Source: Enoplolaimus lenunculus
Taxonomy: Eukaryota; Nematoda; Enoplea; Enoplida; Thoracostomopsidae
Direction of reading: 5' to 3'
NCBI GenBank assembly: GCA_030248215.1
Contig: JASANG010003352.1
Span: 1 to 64,000 of the forward strand
DNA length: 64,000 bases
Positions 46,700 to 58,300 of this stretch are shown one piece after another (within the stretch, counting starts at the first letter, position 1; each line of letters starts with the position of its first letter). Made by a program: the position numbers and the translations under genes. Below the pieces are notes generated by a model. That model was not told where the DNA came from. It searched no databases and was given only the letters and a program-made list of their open reading frames with translations.

Positions 46700-46882
46700 A
46701 GCGATACTTATAGAAAGCTTTGAAGCATATTTGAATGGTCGTTCCGCGTGCTAGACGATCTGTAAAAATTGTGGTTTGTTTTACAGAAGGGTTAAAGTTG
46801 CTAAATTTCAAACTTAAAGTAGATTTTATTAAGTAATTTGAATTTTTAATTTTATGGACCAATACCCACTTTTAGGGCCGTA

Positions 46883-47260
46883 GGCCCATGTAAAGATCAG
46901 CGGCGGGACGTTTTTCTGTGGGACTGCCAATAGAGTAAGCTTAAGCTTTGGAATAATTTTTTTGCTTGGCTTAGGCTTAGGCTTAAGCTTCGGCTTAGGA
47001 ATACGCTCATTCTTACGCTTAGGATTAGGTTCAAGCTAAGGCTGAGGAATATGCTTATAATACTGTTCCGCCCCTGTTCTCTACATTGGCCACGCCGTAA
47101 CAGTAGATTAAGCGTTATCCCTAAGCCTAAACATAAGTGTTGTAAAAGTGTATTAATAAGCCTAAGCCTAAGCAAAAAAAGTAGTCTAGAATCAAAGCCT
47201 ATTCTTTTACGTTCACAGACCAACCAGAAACCGGGACGGCGCTAAAGTATTACATGAACC
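46883..47260. mobile_element. Two TTAGGC-core MITEs of different subtypes, abutting
   Basis: 46883–47091 is the TGTAAAGATCAG subtype (ends GCCCATGTAAAGATCAGCGG and TCTACATTGGCC). 47092–47260 is a reverse TTACTTTAAGG subtype that lacks its left tip, as if the first inserted next to or into it. Confidence 0.65.
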
Positions 47261-47302
47261 GAAAATTGGCTGGTTTAATCATTAATTGTAATTTTACATT
47301 TG

Positions 47303-47465
47303 ACCTCTCCAGAGGGTACAACCCTGTTATTCGATTACGCACTGTTATGTATTTTAACCAGCCCTCCGCCGCCCTTCGTTACTCATATATATCCGGTATT
47401 GCAACTATCCGCTGAATTAAACGTTTTTTGTCTTGTAAACTTGAGCGATAATGCAAGGTCGATAT
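47303..47465 (-). mobile_element. Fragment of GTGACCCG-type MITE
   Basis: GACCTCTCCAGAGGGTAC to AATGCAAGGTCGATATTG matches the interior of 45895–46339. Confidence 0.6.
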
Positions 47466-47691
47466 TGTGGATTTTTTTAGTCTTCCGGCTACAAAGTCGA
47501 ACTTTTCTTTACTAAATATTAAATATATAATATTCGAAACGTCTTCAGACTAAATTTTGGCCCATTCACCTCACAAATCCGGTGGAACTACTGCTAAAAT
47601 TACAAATTTTCGTGAATAAACCAAATTCCGCTTTATCAACCGACACCTTTTACTTCCGGTCTCCAGATAACCACAACTGAGTGCGAGCCGC

Positions 47692-49349
47692 ATGGGCAAC
47701 GGAAGTGGAAAATTTGGCTCAAATGACAATAGAATTGGTCGAAGTTTATCTGCTACTACAGTAACCGCAATTTCGTCCGTAGAAAGTCCAACTAAATCTA
47801 AATTAGGCTTAGATCCACGCCGAACGAAAAGTGAAATTAATCTTGAAATTGAAGATGCGCGAGTATTTGTCGCAGAAACAATTGCCGATTACAAAATTGT
47901 ACTGTTCATGCATAATGATTGCGTTAATTCGAAACGCATCTGCAGTCTATTGCAAGCGTATCGGCCTATTGCATTGCAAAAAGTGAACGTTGACTGCAAT
48001 TTTGTGCACGAAAATGCAATTCGATACGCGTTACGTGAGCTTTGCGGATATTCAAAGGTAAAAACAGGTTCAGGCGGCATAGCCAGGACTGTCGTCCTCA
48101 GCGGCAGATCCAGAAATTTCTGAAAGACCGAAGCTGTCGAGATAATTTAGTGAAAATACTTGCGATTGAAGCGAGCGACAATCCAAACGCCATTTTAGTG
48201 CTAACCTTTCTAATACAAAATGTTGGTTTTGATCGCTGTTGCAAAGGCCTAGACCGGGGTATCCCCTTTTGGATCCAAAAGTGTTCGTTTTGGGAGCACA
48301 TTAATAGTACCAAGAGTGTAATATAATGACAAGAGTGTGCAACTCTTTCGGTCCCGCATGGTGCAAAATGTATCACCGGGTGTTGCGATTTTGGCTGACC
48401 CCAACTTGTTTAGAGGGGGTTGCTATCACATGAATACTCCTAAATTAAACTATAAGGAAAGCATGTTTGATGCCGCATACATAAAGTGCCATGATCCGCA
48501 CCGGTTGTACCCCTTTCTAAATAAAAAGGGGGCAGGGCAAAAGCGCAACGCATGCCGGGTACATTCCTTTCTACACAGAATGTACCCAGTTGCATACTCT
48601 TGTTAAATAGCGATTATCCACACTTGATAGTACTCATAAGCTTGCCATACGGCGACGTCGGCACGATCGAAATCTTTACTGTTGTAAGCTAACAAGACTG
48701 TAATTATTACTGGAATGTTCTCAGAAGGGTTTCCATTTAAATATACGCATATATTTTGGTTAATACACAAATGCAAGTTTGTGATACGTCAGTTTCAAAA
48801 ATTTAAGCCAAATATATCGAACAGAGCCGAAACAGTAGTACAAGCATAAGCCTAATAAAAAATTAGTCAAAGTTTAAGTTTATCTTTAATTGCAATCGTG
48901 CAGAAGAACAACGTTCCGCCCTTGATCTTTTACATGAGCTAACATTAGCTACACGTAAAGCTTTATTCGAAATTAATATTCAAAAAGTTTGCAATCGTAA
49001 ACTAAGCGTAGAATATTGAAAAAACGGAAAGTTCCTATTGGTTCAACCAACCTTAATTCTTTTTCAGGTTCCACAACTGTATATCAATGGACGATTCATT
49101 GGAACGACGTCCCAAATTTATCAATGGGACGCTACAAGTCGGCTCTACGATTTGCTAGAAAGTGAAAATTTACTGCATACAGAGCACAAGCCAGCCAATG
49201 GAAACAGTAGACACGGTTCGGCCATTTCTACGCTATCCAATCATAGCCCGAGGCGTAAACTAGGAACCAATGAAACTGTTTCAATTCAAACTGAACGAAC
49301 AAATTCTTGTACACGGTGTAACTGTGATTCGTTGGATGGAAAATATTAA
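47692..49349 (+). CDS. Monothiol glutaredoxin-like protein with basic/serine-rich N-terminus
   Basis: Two exons, 47692–48057 and 49068–49349, joined in phase 0 by a GT–AG intron, give 215 residues. The N-terminal ~60 residues are polar; MGNGSGK fits the N-myristoylation pattern, suggesting membrane attachment. Residues ~67–160 form a thioredoxin/glutaredoxin fold: KIVLFMHNDCVNSKRI has the strand and active-site helix, then VPQLYINGRFIGTTSQI has the cis-proline and the glutathione-site GG-like turn. The active site is C-V-N-S, so only one cysteine remains of the usual CPYC; this is the monothiol or structural type. The C-terminal tail is Ser/Thr-rich and ends with a CTRCNC cluster, reminiscent of cysteine-rich glutaredoxin-domain proteins (GRXCR group), but far shorter than their Cys-rich domain. 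AATAAA overlaps the stop (49348–49353). Enzyme activity is uncertain. Confidence 0.82.
48808..48940 (-). mobile_element. TTAGGC-core MITE, short, in glutaredoxin intron
   Basis: GCCAAATATATCGAACAGAG left, CGCCCTTGATCTTTTACATG right. Confidence 0.65.
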
Positions 49350-49353
49350 TAAA
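49348..49353 (+). terminator. Candidate poly(A) signal of the glutaredoxin-like gene
   Basis: AATAAA overlapping the TAA stop codon. It would imply a very short 3' UTR, as in many nematode genes. Confidence 0.45.
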
Positions 49354-49460
49354 GACGCGAGTGTAAAATCACGGAGATGTGAAAAATACCCGATTCGGCG
49401 GTCGACACGATTGCCTTATGCATAGGCTTAAGTTTTTCAATATTATTCATCGTTGAAGCC

Positions 49461-49729
49461 CTATTCACACGTGCAAGTTTTTGGTGTGAGAACTTGCAGC
49501 TGCGAATTGCACGCAGAACTTGCATTTTTTCATTAGCCAATGAGAAAGCGGCTGCAATAAATTCAGTGAACTTGCGTGGTTATTCACACATGTGAACTAA
49601 AATTCCTAGCTATGATTTTTAATAAATTATTTGCAGCTGCAAGTTTTTCGAACGGAATTTTGGACAAAACTTGCAAGTGCAAGTTGCAGCTGCAAGTTCT
49701 AACAGCAAAAACTTGCACGTGTGAATACG
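49461..49729. mobile_element. Palindromic element ending CTATTCACACGTGCAAG
   Basis: CTATTCACACGTGCAAGTTT left, AACTTGCACGTGTGAATACG right; inside, CTTGCAGCTGC and its inverse recur. Fragments of the same end occur at 29470–29490 and 56205–56260. Confidence 0.7.
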
Positions 49730-49925
49730 ACTTTATACTAAAACATGCAAATTTTAATTTTGTTTACAAGTTGACTATGTTAAATCCTAATTTTAATATT
49801 AATGTTTGTCAAATGGAAACCCAACGGAAACCATCCCGAATTCTGGCATGGGAATAAACGCTGGGATGAGTTGGAACTAAAACCAAAATATTGACGGAAT
49901 TTTTAAACTACAATGGTATCCTAGT

Positions 49926-50194
49926 TAAGGCTTTCTCACATGAATATTTTCAATTTCATATTAGATGCAATTGCACTGTAAAATTCGATCCCCACTCTCA
50001 CAGGTGGGAGGCGTTTACGATGACCACTCAGCTATAGAAGCTTGACGCTCGAGCACGAGGGGACTCTCACGTCTTGTGGAGATTTTGCACTGCGCATATA
50101 TGTTAGAATTGTTAAACGCTGCTCACAGTGTCTGTGTTGCTCGTATATTACTTGTATTCAGTTGCTCATAGTATACTCCATGAGTTCAAGGGTT
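49926..50194 (-). mobile_element. AACCCTTT-ended element with tRNA-like core (reverse)
   Basis: AAGGCTTTCTCACATGAATA left, CATGAGTTCAAGGGTT right, core at 49980–50050. Confidence 0.75.
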
Positions 50195-50344
50195 AAATAC
50201 CCTGTTTGGCACTGCATAAAGACTGGATACTTTTGTGCGCATCCTGTAAAATGTGAATTCATTAACAAGTTTCAGCATTTTACATTGCATATTTCTTTGC
50301 AATTCCATTCTGCCGTCGAATACTAACCAACTGCTAAAATTTTC

Positions 50345-50519
50345 GGCTAATGTATAGGACAGAGCTGTAACGTAGTATAAGCATACTCCTAAGCCTAAAC
50401 CAAAACCTATGTGAACGAATGAGCTTATACCCTAAACGAAAAAAAACTAGTTTAAAGCATAAGCTTACTCAATTGCAGTCTCACAGAACAACGTTCTGCC
50501 CCTGATTATTATATGAGCC
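50345..50519 (-). mobile_element. TTAGGC-core hAT-like MITE (reverse)
   Basis: GGCTAATGTATAGGACAGAG left, CCTGATTATTATATGAGCC right; flanks AAATTTTC/AAATTTTA (7/8). Confidence 0.82.
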
Positions 50520-50925
50520 AAATTTTATATAACGCAAGAAATGCGTTGGCATAAAGCGAGAATAGGCGTTTTTGGGTCCGTTTTAGACGAATTTTTACAC
50601 GCTAATCTTAAATAAGGTTTTCTTTTCGCAACAATGTTTATATGTAAACAAACCTGATTCACTAGTTTTGCATGCTAGTTGATTTTCCTACTTAGGTCTC
50701 ATAACGTGCCTTTACCGCGTGTAACCTAGAGTTGATAAGACTAGTGTAATGCTTCAACGGATAGCCGAAACTGCAGTCGTACTTAACACAGCAGCATTTA
50801 GTTCAAGATACAAAATTGAAATTTCTACCAATGACCTTTATTCAGAAATCAGAAACAGGAATATGTATATATTCAATAATTATTTTGTGTATATATACAT
50901 ATATGTCAGGGTGCAACATATATGT

Positions 50926-51402
50926 CAGGGTGCAACCGGAATTATAAAATACCGCAATTGGAATGGGAACCGGAAAGTTATAAATTACTGGAGCCGGAAC
51001 CAAAACAGGAAAGTTAAAAATATTCCGGAGCCGGAACCGGAAAATAAAAATACTTTGTTACCGGAAAATTTGTTTTTAACGCTATTTTAGCGCTTTTAAC
51101 GCTGTAAACACACCAGTTACAATGCCAAAATCCTGAAACAAATGCAGTAGGCGCCGCAAACATATGATAAATAAATTATAGACTATACCACAAATAGAAA
51201 ATTTTGGCAAAACACGCTGCGGCAATTTTCGAAAAATAAGTTAGAATAATATGCCAATTTTTTTAAATTTTTGAATGAGAAAATTTTTCAATACCGAAAA
51301 TACCGTAAAATCTCGGTGAAAAAAATACCGGATTTATTACCGGAACCGGATAAAGAAAAGTGCCGGATTTCCCTACGGGAACCGGAATTCCGGTTGCACA
51401 AT
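50926..51402. mobile_element. CAGGGTGCAACCGGA element abutting the ACSS3-like stop codon
   Basis: CAGGGTGCAACCGGAATTAT left (its first bases are duplicated at 50907), GAATTCCGGTTGCAC right. It ends 12 bases from the stop codon and contains the candidate poly(A) signal. Confidence 0.75.
51333..51338 (-). terminator. Candidate poly(A) signal of the ACSS3-like gene
   Basis: AATAAA on the minus strand, 77 bases past the stop codon of the acyl-CoA synthetase and inside a CAGGGTGCAACCGGA repeat (50926–51402). If used, the 3' end of this mRNA is supplied by a transposon. Confidence 0.4.
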
Positions 51403-51414
51403 GATATATATACG

Positions 51415-52280
51415 TTAAACGGCAACAGTTTCTCGTTTGGAGCCGGCATTTAAATATCCATGATCGCGCATGATTCGTTCGATCTCAGGATACACTGTTT
51501 CGTCTTCGATGGTGACTGGGATCTGTAAAAATATCCATTATTCAATCATTTTACATGAGTTCCGTTGTATTCGTCCAGCCGACGTTTGCCTAAAAATGGT
51601 TCGATTTTGAAAAATTCCATATTTCGAGGTGTTGAGGTCTTAAGACGAATTTATGCAATAATTTTTGTACAGTTTGACGCACTTTCTAAAGTCGAGTCGA
51701 ATAGTGTTCACGTTCCTGCAATTGGATCAAAACGGTTCATGAATTATGTGCATGCTTATACTACTGTTACGGCCCTGTACTAAACATTGGACAAAGCGTG
51801 TACCAGTTGCCAAACAAATTTACAGTAACCCGCAAATGCCAAAGAACCTCATAATTTAGTATTTTTCCAAAAAGCCATTCTAAACACAGTCGATTAGCGG
51901 AACCCTCAAAATTTTGACCCCCCCCCCCCCGACATACCGTAAACGGTTTGTTGTTGGCCATTGCGGTCAGAGTGTTTCGGGCAATTTTTCCAGATCGAGT
52001 TTTTGGCAACCTGGGCACAAAGAGGACATCTTGTAACGCAGCGACTGGTCCAATTTCAGTTCGAACCGTTTGGATGACGTCATTTTTGACGTCTTCTTCT
52101 TTGCCGTGATAATCTGCAATAAATAATTATTGAACATTATTTTTTGGTTATTCTCAAATGTGTGTAGCACCTATCGCTAGTTTGTAATCTATTTTCAAAC
52201 GTATGAATTGCTTGCTGGCTTGGACGAATAAAACTATTATTATTATTATTATTATTACTATTATTATTATTGTTATTATT

Positions 52281-52327
<47 letters not shown>

Positions 52328-55300
52328 CATTATTACAGTTTGAAAACTTGATCTTTATGAATTTTAAAAAATAAACTAGATAGCTGCATGACTGCGAGCC
52401 AATCAAATCTTATTGCATTTTTTTCATGAAACCTAAACCAAATTCGAAAAAAAATTTTCCTTAACCTAAAAACGTCTATCATCAACTCGACAGCATGAGC
52501 ACTAAAGACCATAAAGCACCAATTCTGAGAGCGAGTGTAGCGAGCGAGAAAATTTAAGAAATTATTATAAAACCACCTATTGTAAAGTGTATGTCCTCCA
52601 TCTAGAAATTTGGGGGTATATTTTCGCTAACCCCTTTGTATAATTCCCTACCCACGCATCGACTCAAACTAACTGTCGTTTAATACACAAAATGCCGCAG
52701 GGCGTGCGCCTTTGACTTTATCACCAATCGCAATCACTGCTGTATCTGCGACAGCTGAGCATTCCAAAATTGCCTAAAAAATGGTTCACAATTCAAATCA
52801 GTATATCAGCCTAAAACTGGCTATACCGAGTAGTTTGCCAGAACCAAAATTCAGGTCGAAAAATATAGCGTGCGTAATCTAAAAAATTAGGTTCTCATGT
52901 CTTGTGGAGATTTTTTTACTGCGCTTACGTTTTATGCATTATTTTTCACATTTTAGTAGTTAAAATGTGACCAGGTAAGAGTATATAATTGTCTAACAAA
53001 GATTTGCCTCTGCATGTGAACTGTGGACGTACGGCTTATATCAGGAGGCGGATAGAGTAAGCTTAAGCTTTAGACTACTTTTTTGAGTAGACTTAGGTTT
53101 AGGTATCGGCGTATCCTTACTGTTAGGCTTAGGCTTAGGCTTAGCAATATGGTTATATGGCCTGTTCTATATATTGGCCAAAATTACGAAGCTTTTTCGA
53201 ACAAAGCCACTCTGTATTCTGTAATTTTTCTATACCTTGTAATATTTTACGCTGTCTAGAATATCAAGGGCCCATGTTACTTTAAGGGGCGTCCAGGTTT
53301 CTTGTGGATCTGTAAAAGTGTAGGATTAGATTCTATATTACATTTTTTGCTTAGGCTTAGGCTTAGATTTAGGCTTAGGCTTAGGCTTAGGAATATGCTT
53401 AGTCTACTGTTACGGCCCTTAACGTAACATTGGCCGTATCATGTATAATTGTTAAACACTGCGCATTGTGTCTTATTTCGCAGCATTCAACATGTAACGG
53501 TAAGATGCACTATAAACGAACCAGATCAGGATCAATCATCTACCGATAACTCAGCCAAATGAACACATGAATAAAATCGTTCAGTGTATTTTGAATACAA
53601 AAATTGCGTCTGGCTTATCGCTCGGTTAAACCTCTAAAAAGGGTTTCGTATCTCAATTACCTAAAATCATGAAAAATACCTGTTCTGCACAACCGATGCG
53701 ATTCAATGTACGATTTTCGTCCACATTTAACACTAAGGCTTAAGGCCTTGTGATACGCCTTTTCGGACGTCTAAAGCCTAAGCTTGTGGGGCGAAAGTGG
53801 TGCCGGTGACGTACCTCTTCAATCGCACCGCCGGAAATCCGATGACCGGCCACGTTGATGACGTCATCCAGGCGTGACATTACACAAATTTGTCCACTAT
53901 CAAGCATAGTACCGGCATCCATAGTATCATAGTAACCCTGAAATTTTTTCAAATTTTGGTAGTAAAAATAATCATCATGGGGCTGATCGCTACCGGGTCT
54001 AAGGGTGCCCCAAGGTGACGCCCTACCCTCAAACAGAGATTTAAGCCCCATATTTTGTAATTAATATTTAGTGCTAAAATTGCGTTTGGCTTCTCGTTCG
54101 CTTTATTCGAGACTTTATTCACTCGTGACGCTGCTTCAAATTCGCCACTGTGGCCGAATATGATCAGTGTGGGCCATTACCCACGGGTACCCGCGGGTAA
54201 CCGCGAGTCGGATAAAAAATTCCAGCCGCGGGTTTACCCGCGGGTAAAGATTTGTCTTACGCGGGTAAAAAATTGACAGTTTTCACCCGCGCCAAAGTTA
54301 AGTTTTAAAGTGCAAAACCTACGATACTGTCTGGTTTATTTCCGGTCAGTTGCTGTCCAGTGGCCTTATTTAGTCCGATTTGAAATTTTGTTGATTCTAG
54401 TAAACTTTCGGGTGTAAAGTTTCGTTGAAGCTGTAATGCAAAACTTCGCTAAACTGCAAAGCACCTGTGATCTTTAAACTATTGATTTCGCTTCAGGCGC
54501 GGATAAAACGCGGGTTGAGGGTAGGTTTTTTTGCGCGGGTATACCCGCAGGTGAAAAATTTATATTTGCGTGGGTCAACCGCGGGTCGGGTAAAAAATCC
54601 TTGCCCACATCCAATTCTGAATATAATAGAAACCAGTGTTCAGCGTACGGACCGATAAGGCTGGGGTCAGCAACGAAGCCTAAAAATGGGCTGAAATACT
54701 CGATAGCTTACTGCTGGTATGAAATGTTTATAATACATAGGTAATTAGCTGTTCAGGTGTCGGACAGAGAGGCAATAACACAGTGCAAAAAATAGTGAGT
54801 CAAATTGACTCTTTCCTAAATAGGCTACTCCTTACTACACACACTGAGTCAAAATTCAACTCCGCCAGAGTCAAATTGAGTCGAATTTGGCTCAGATGGA
54901 GTCAAATTTTGACTCAGTGTGTGTACTCAGGAAACGTTCATTTCGGACAGAGTCAATTAGACTCAACATTGTTTGCAGTGCAGGGGTATGCCCATCTACA
55001 TTTAACAGTACCCTAGTTCAAATTATATCCGAGGGCACCGCTGATCGACCTACCGGAAACTTTTCAAAATAAGTGTTTGCAAACTTTTCATCGTTTTCCC
55101 ATAATGTTAACGCAAATCCAGGCGGTAGCGGAAGTCTAAAAACGCCGACAAACAAAGACTTGTATTCTCAACTGTGTGACAGCACCTATTACCAGTTATA
55201 AGTAAACGCGATATTTATTTTTCCCGTAACTTGACTATATGTCGTTGAAACGAGATAGCACATGGCTGTAAAAGAATTTGTGGCACCGTTGGCAAAATTA

Positions 55301-58300
55301 ATAGACACTCGTACGGCGACGGACGTCATCCAAAGTATACCGTAACCCTAAGTTGCACCGTAACCCTAAGTTACACTTGCAATTTCGGTAACAATTAAAG
55401 CAGACCGCGTACAGTCTTTTGAAAAATTACTACTATAAACATCATGGCCAATGTTACTTTAACGGGCGTAACAGTAGATTATGCGTATTCCTAAGCCTAA
55501 GCTTAAGCCTAAGCGTTTCAAAAATGTGTTCCTAAGCCTAAGCCTAAGCGTTGCAAAAATGTGTTCCTAAGCCTAAGCCTAAGCGTTGCAAAAATGTGTT
55601 CCTAAGCCTAAGCCTAAGCGTTGCAAAAATGTGTTCCTAAGCCTAAGCCTAAGCGTTGCAAAAATGTGTTCCTAAGCCTAAGCCTAAGCGTTGCAAAAAT
55701 GTGTTCCTAAGCCTAAGCCTAAGCGTTGCAAAAATGTGTTCCTAAGCCTAAGCCTAAGCGTTGCAAAAATGTGTTCCTAAGCCTAAGCCTAAGCGTTGCA
55801 AAAATGTGTTCCTAAGCCTAAGCCTAAGCGTTGCAAAAATGTGTTCCTAAGCCTAAGCGTTGCAAAAATGTGTTCTGTTCCTAAGCCTAAGCCTAAGCGT
55901 TGCAAAAATGTGTTCCTAAGCCTAAGCCTAAGCGTTGCAAAAATGTGTTCCTAAGCCTAAGCCTAAGCGTTGCAAAAATGTGTTCCTAAGCCTAAGCCTA
56001 AGCGTTGCAAAAATGTGTTCCTAAGCCTAAGCGTGGCAAAAATGTGTTCTGTTCCTAAGCCTAAGCCTAAGCCTGAGCAAAAAATGTAATCTACAATCTA
56101 AACCCACTCATTTATAGACCTAACAGAAACGTGGACGCCCCTTAAAGTAACATGAGCCAACTTGATATTAATATTCATCAGATAACAAAATATTGTTTTG
56201 CATAAAAGTGGAAGCTGCAAATTCTCGCTGCAAAAACTTGCTTGTGTCAAATACATGGCTAAATTGTCAACTAATGATGTGGCATCAGGTAAACATACTT
56301 CGCTACGATTGTTCCTAATTCATTCGGACTGGCCGCATCTGCGTTATCTTTGAGTACTTTAACTGAAAATTTGAAAACAATTTATAAATCGTTTAATTTC
56401 ACAATTCAATCCCTACTGTGGGAGATCAGGGACAGACTATTTTTCCGCGTGGACTGCAATAGAGTAAGCTTAAGCTTTAGACTATTTTTTGGTTAGGCTT
56501 AGAAATATGGTTATATTATTGTTATGGCCTGGTTCTTTACGTTGGCACATAACGTTGTACCTTCGCTAATTAAATCCTGGCTTCGCCCATGGACCTATTA
56601 GGCAAACTAGGGAATCGTGAGCAGTCTAGGCCAGAGTGGGATGTGAGTAAGGATTTTTTACCCGACCCGCGCTTTATTCGCGTAAATACAAATTTTTTGC
56701 CCGCGAGTTTACCTACGAAAAAAAGATCTACCCACGACCCACCCTTTTACCCGCACCCAGAGTTAACACCAGTATTTTAAAGATCGCAGGTGATTTGCAC
56801 TTTAATGAAGATTTGCGTTTTATAGATTCAATGAATTTTACAAATGAAAGTTTACAAGAAACAACAAAATTGTCAAACCAACTAAATAAAGCACGGAAAA
56901 GACCTGACCAGAAATACAACAGACAATAGCGTAGGTTTTTCACCTTAAAGCTTGAAAGTTTGACGCGGGTAAAAACTGAATTTTATACCCGCGTGATAGA
57001 AATCGTTACCCGCGGGTATACCCGCGCCTTAGACTCTCTACCCGACCCGCTTTTATCCGCGGGTAAGCGCAGGTACCCGTAGGTACATGCGGGTAAAATC
57101 CCCATTCTGGTCTAGGCCATTCTTCTGCGTTGGTCTCTTTGATGGACTCAATTTAAGAGTTACGGACTCTATCCACCAACGGCTCTTATTAGGTATACAG
57201 AATCATATTTATTAGGATTCAAAATCGGGACTACCCCGTCTTAACTGAGCCACAACAGTACACATTCTATCAAAAACAAATACCGCGTGCATTTCCACTT
57301 ACTATTCCATCCCGGAACCGGATGCCCAGACGAGTCTTTGGGCGGATTTAAATCCGGATCTGTTGTTCCGGCGCATGTCGCTGTGATCGGAAATCCAGAT
57401 TCTGAAACACAATTTATACAATTTCTGAGTTACTGGGTATGTGTGTCGTGTTTTGGCCACCCATTTCTTCAATTTAAACCACCTTGAAACCAAACTAAAA
57501 ATCTGATTGGAGGATGATAAAAATATAGCCGGTTTGTTGCAGAGTGTAAACCGATAGTAAAAATAACTGAATCGAGCACTTTGTGATCGAAATAACGGAA
57601 ACGAAAAACGGATATTGAAGTATAAAAGTTTCAAAGATCGCAAAATTTTTCGGCCATCACAATTTAATATTGTAAATATTGACTGGGCATTGTAAAACGT
57701 TACAGAAATATGGCGGATACACCGAAATTTTTGAAAATTTTCGATGAATTTCGTAATTTTGATTTCATTTCACAAACGAATTCAGCATATCTGTAATTAA
57801 AAATTGCGATATTTATAAGTGATTTATAGCTAAATTTGAGCGTAAAAATAACACAATTTAAGGTATTACTATAACAGAAACGGATATCGCTTTTGACCGG
57901 AAACCTAACCGAATATCCGGTTATGGTTTGTTGGAATATGGTTGAATGGTGCAGAAGTAGTTTGCAGTATCCGGAAAGTTTAATACTTCAAAATACACAT
58001 TGTGTAATGGTTTTAGTTTTCAAATTGAAATTTCATTGGCTAACTGAAGATAGCTGCGGATCCGTGCCCAGCTGTTACCTCTCAAGGGGGAAGGGCTAAA
58101 AATTTTCAAGAGGGGCATACAAGGGTTTTCCAACAAGCAATGTTGATACTTATCTACGGGGGTAAAATTTTTTAAGGGTGGTGTTGAACCCACCCTGGCC
58201 CCCGTCTGACTACGAGCCGAATAGATGCTAAACACATTTGAGAATTCGATTCAAGTTGAGTTGAAATTAACTAACCTGTTTGCCACCAATGATCCAGAAC

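Larger units (their letters stand above)
42790..47691. other. Intergenic region, repeats only
   Basis: No coding exon recognised. It holds a tRNA-like fragment (42964–43037), a tandem GACAATTCGTCACC array, a nested pair at 44085–44845, and several MITEs. Confidence 0.5.
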
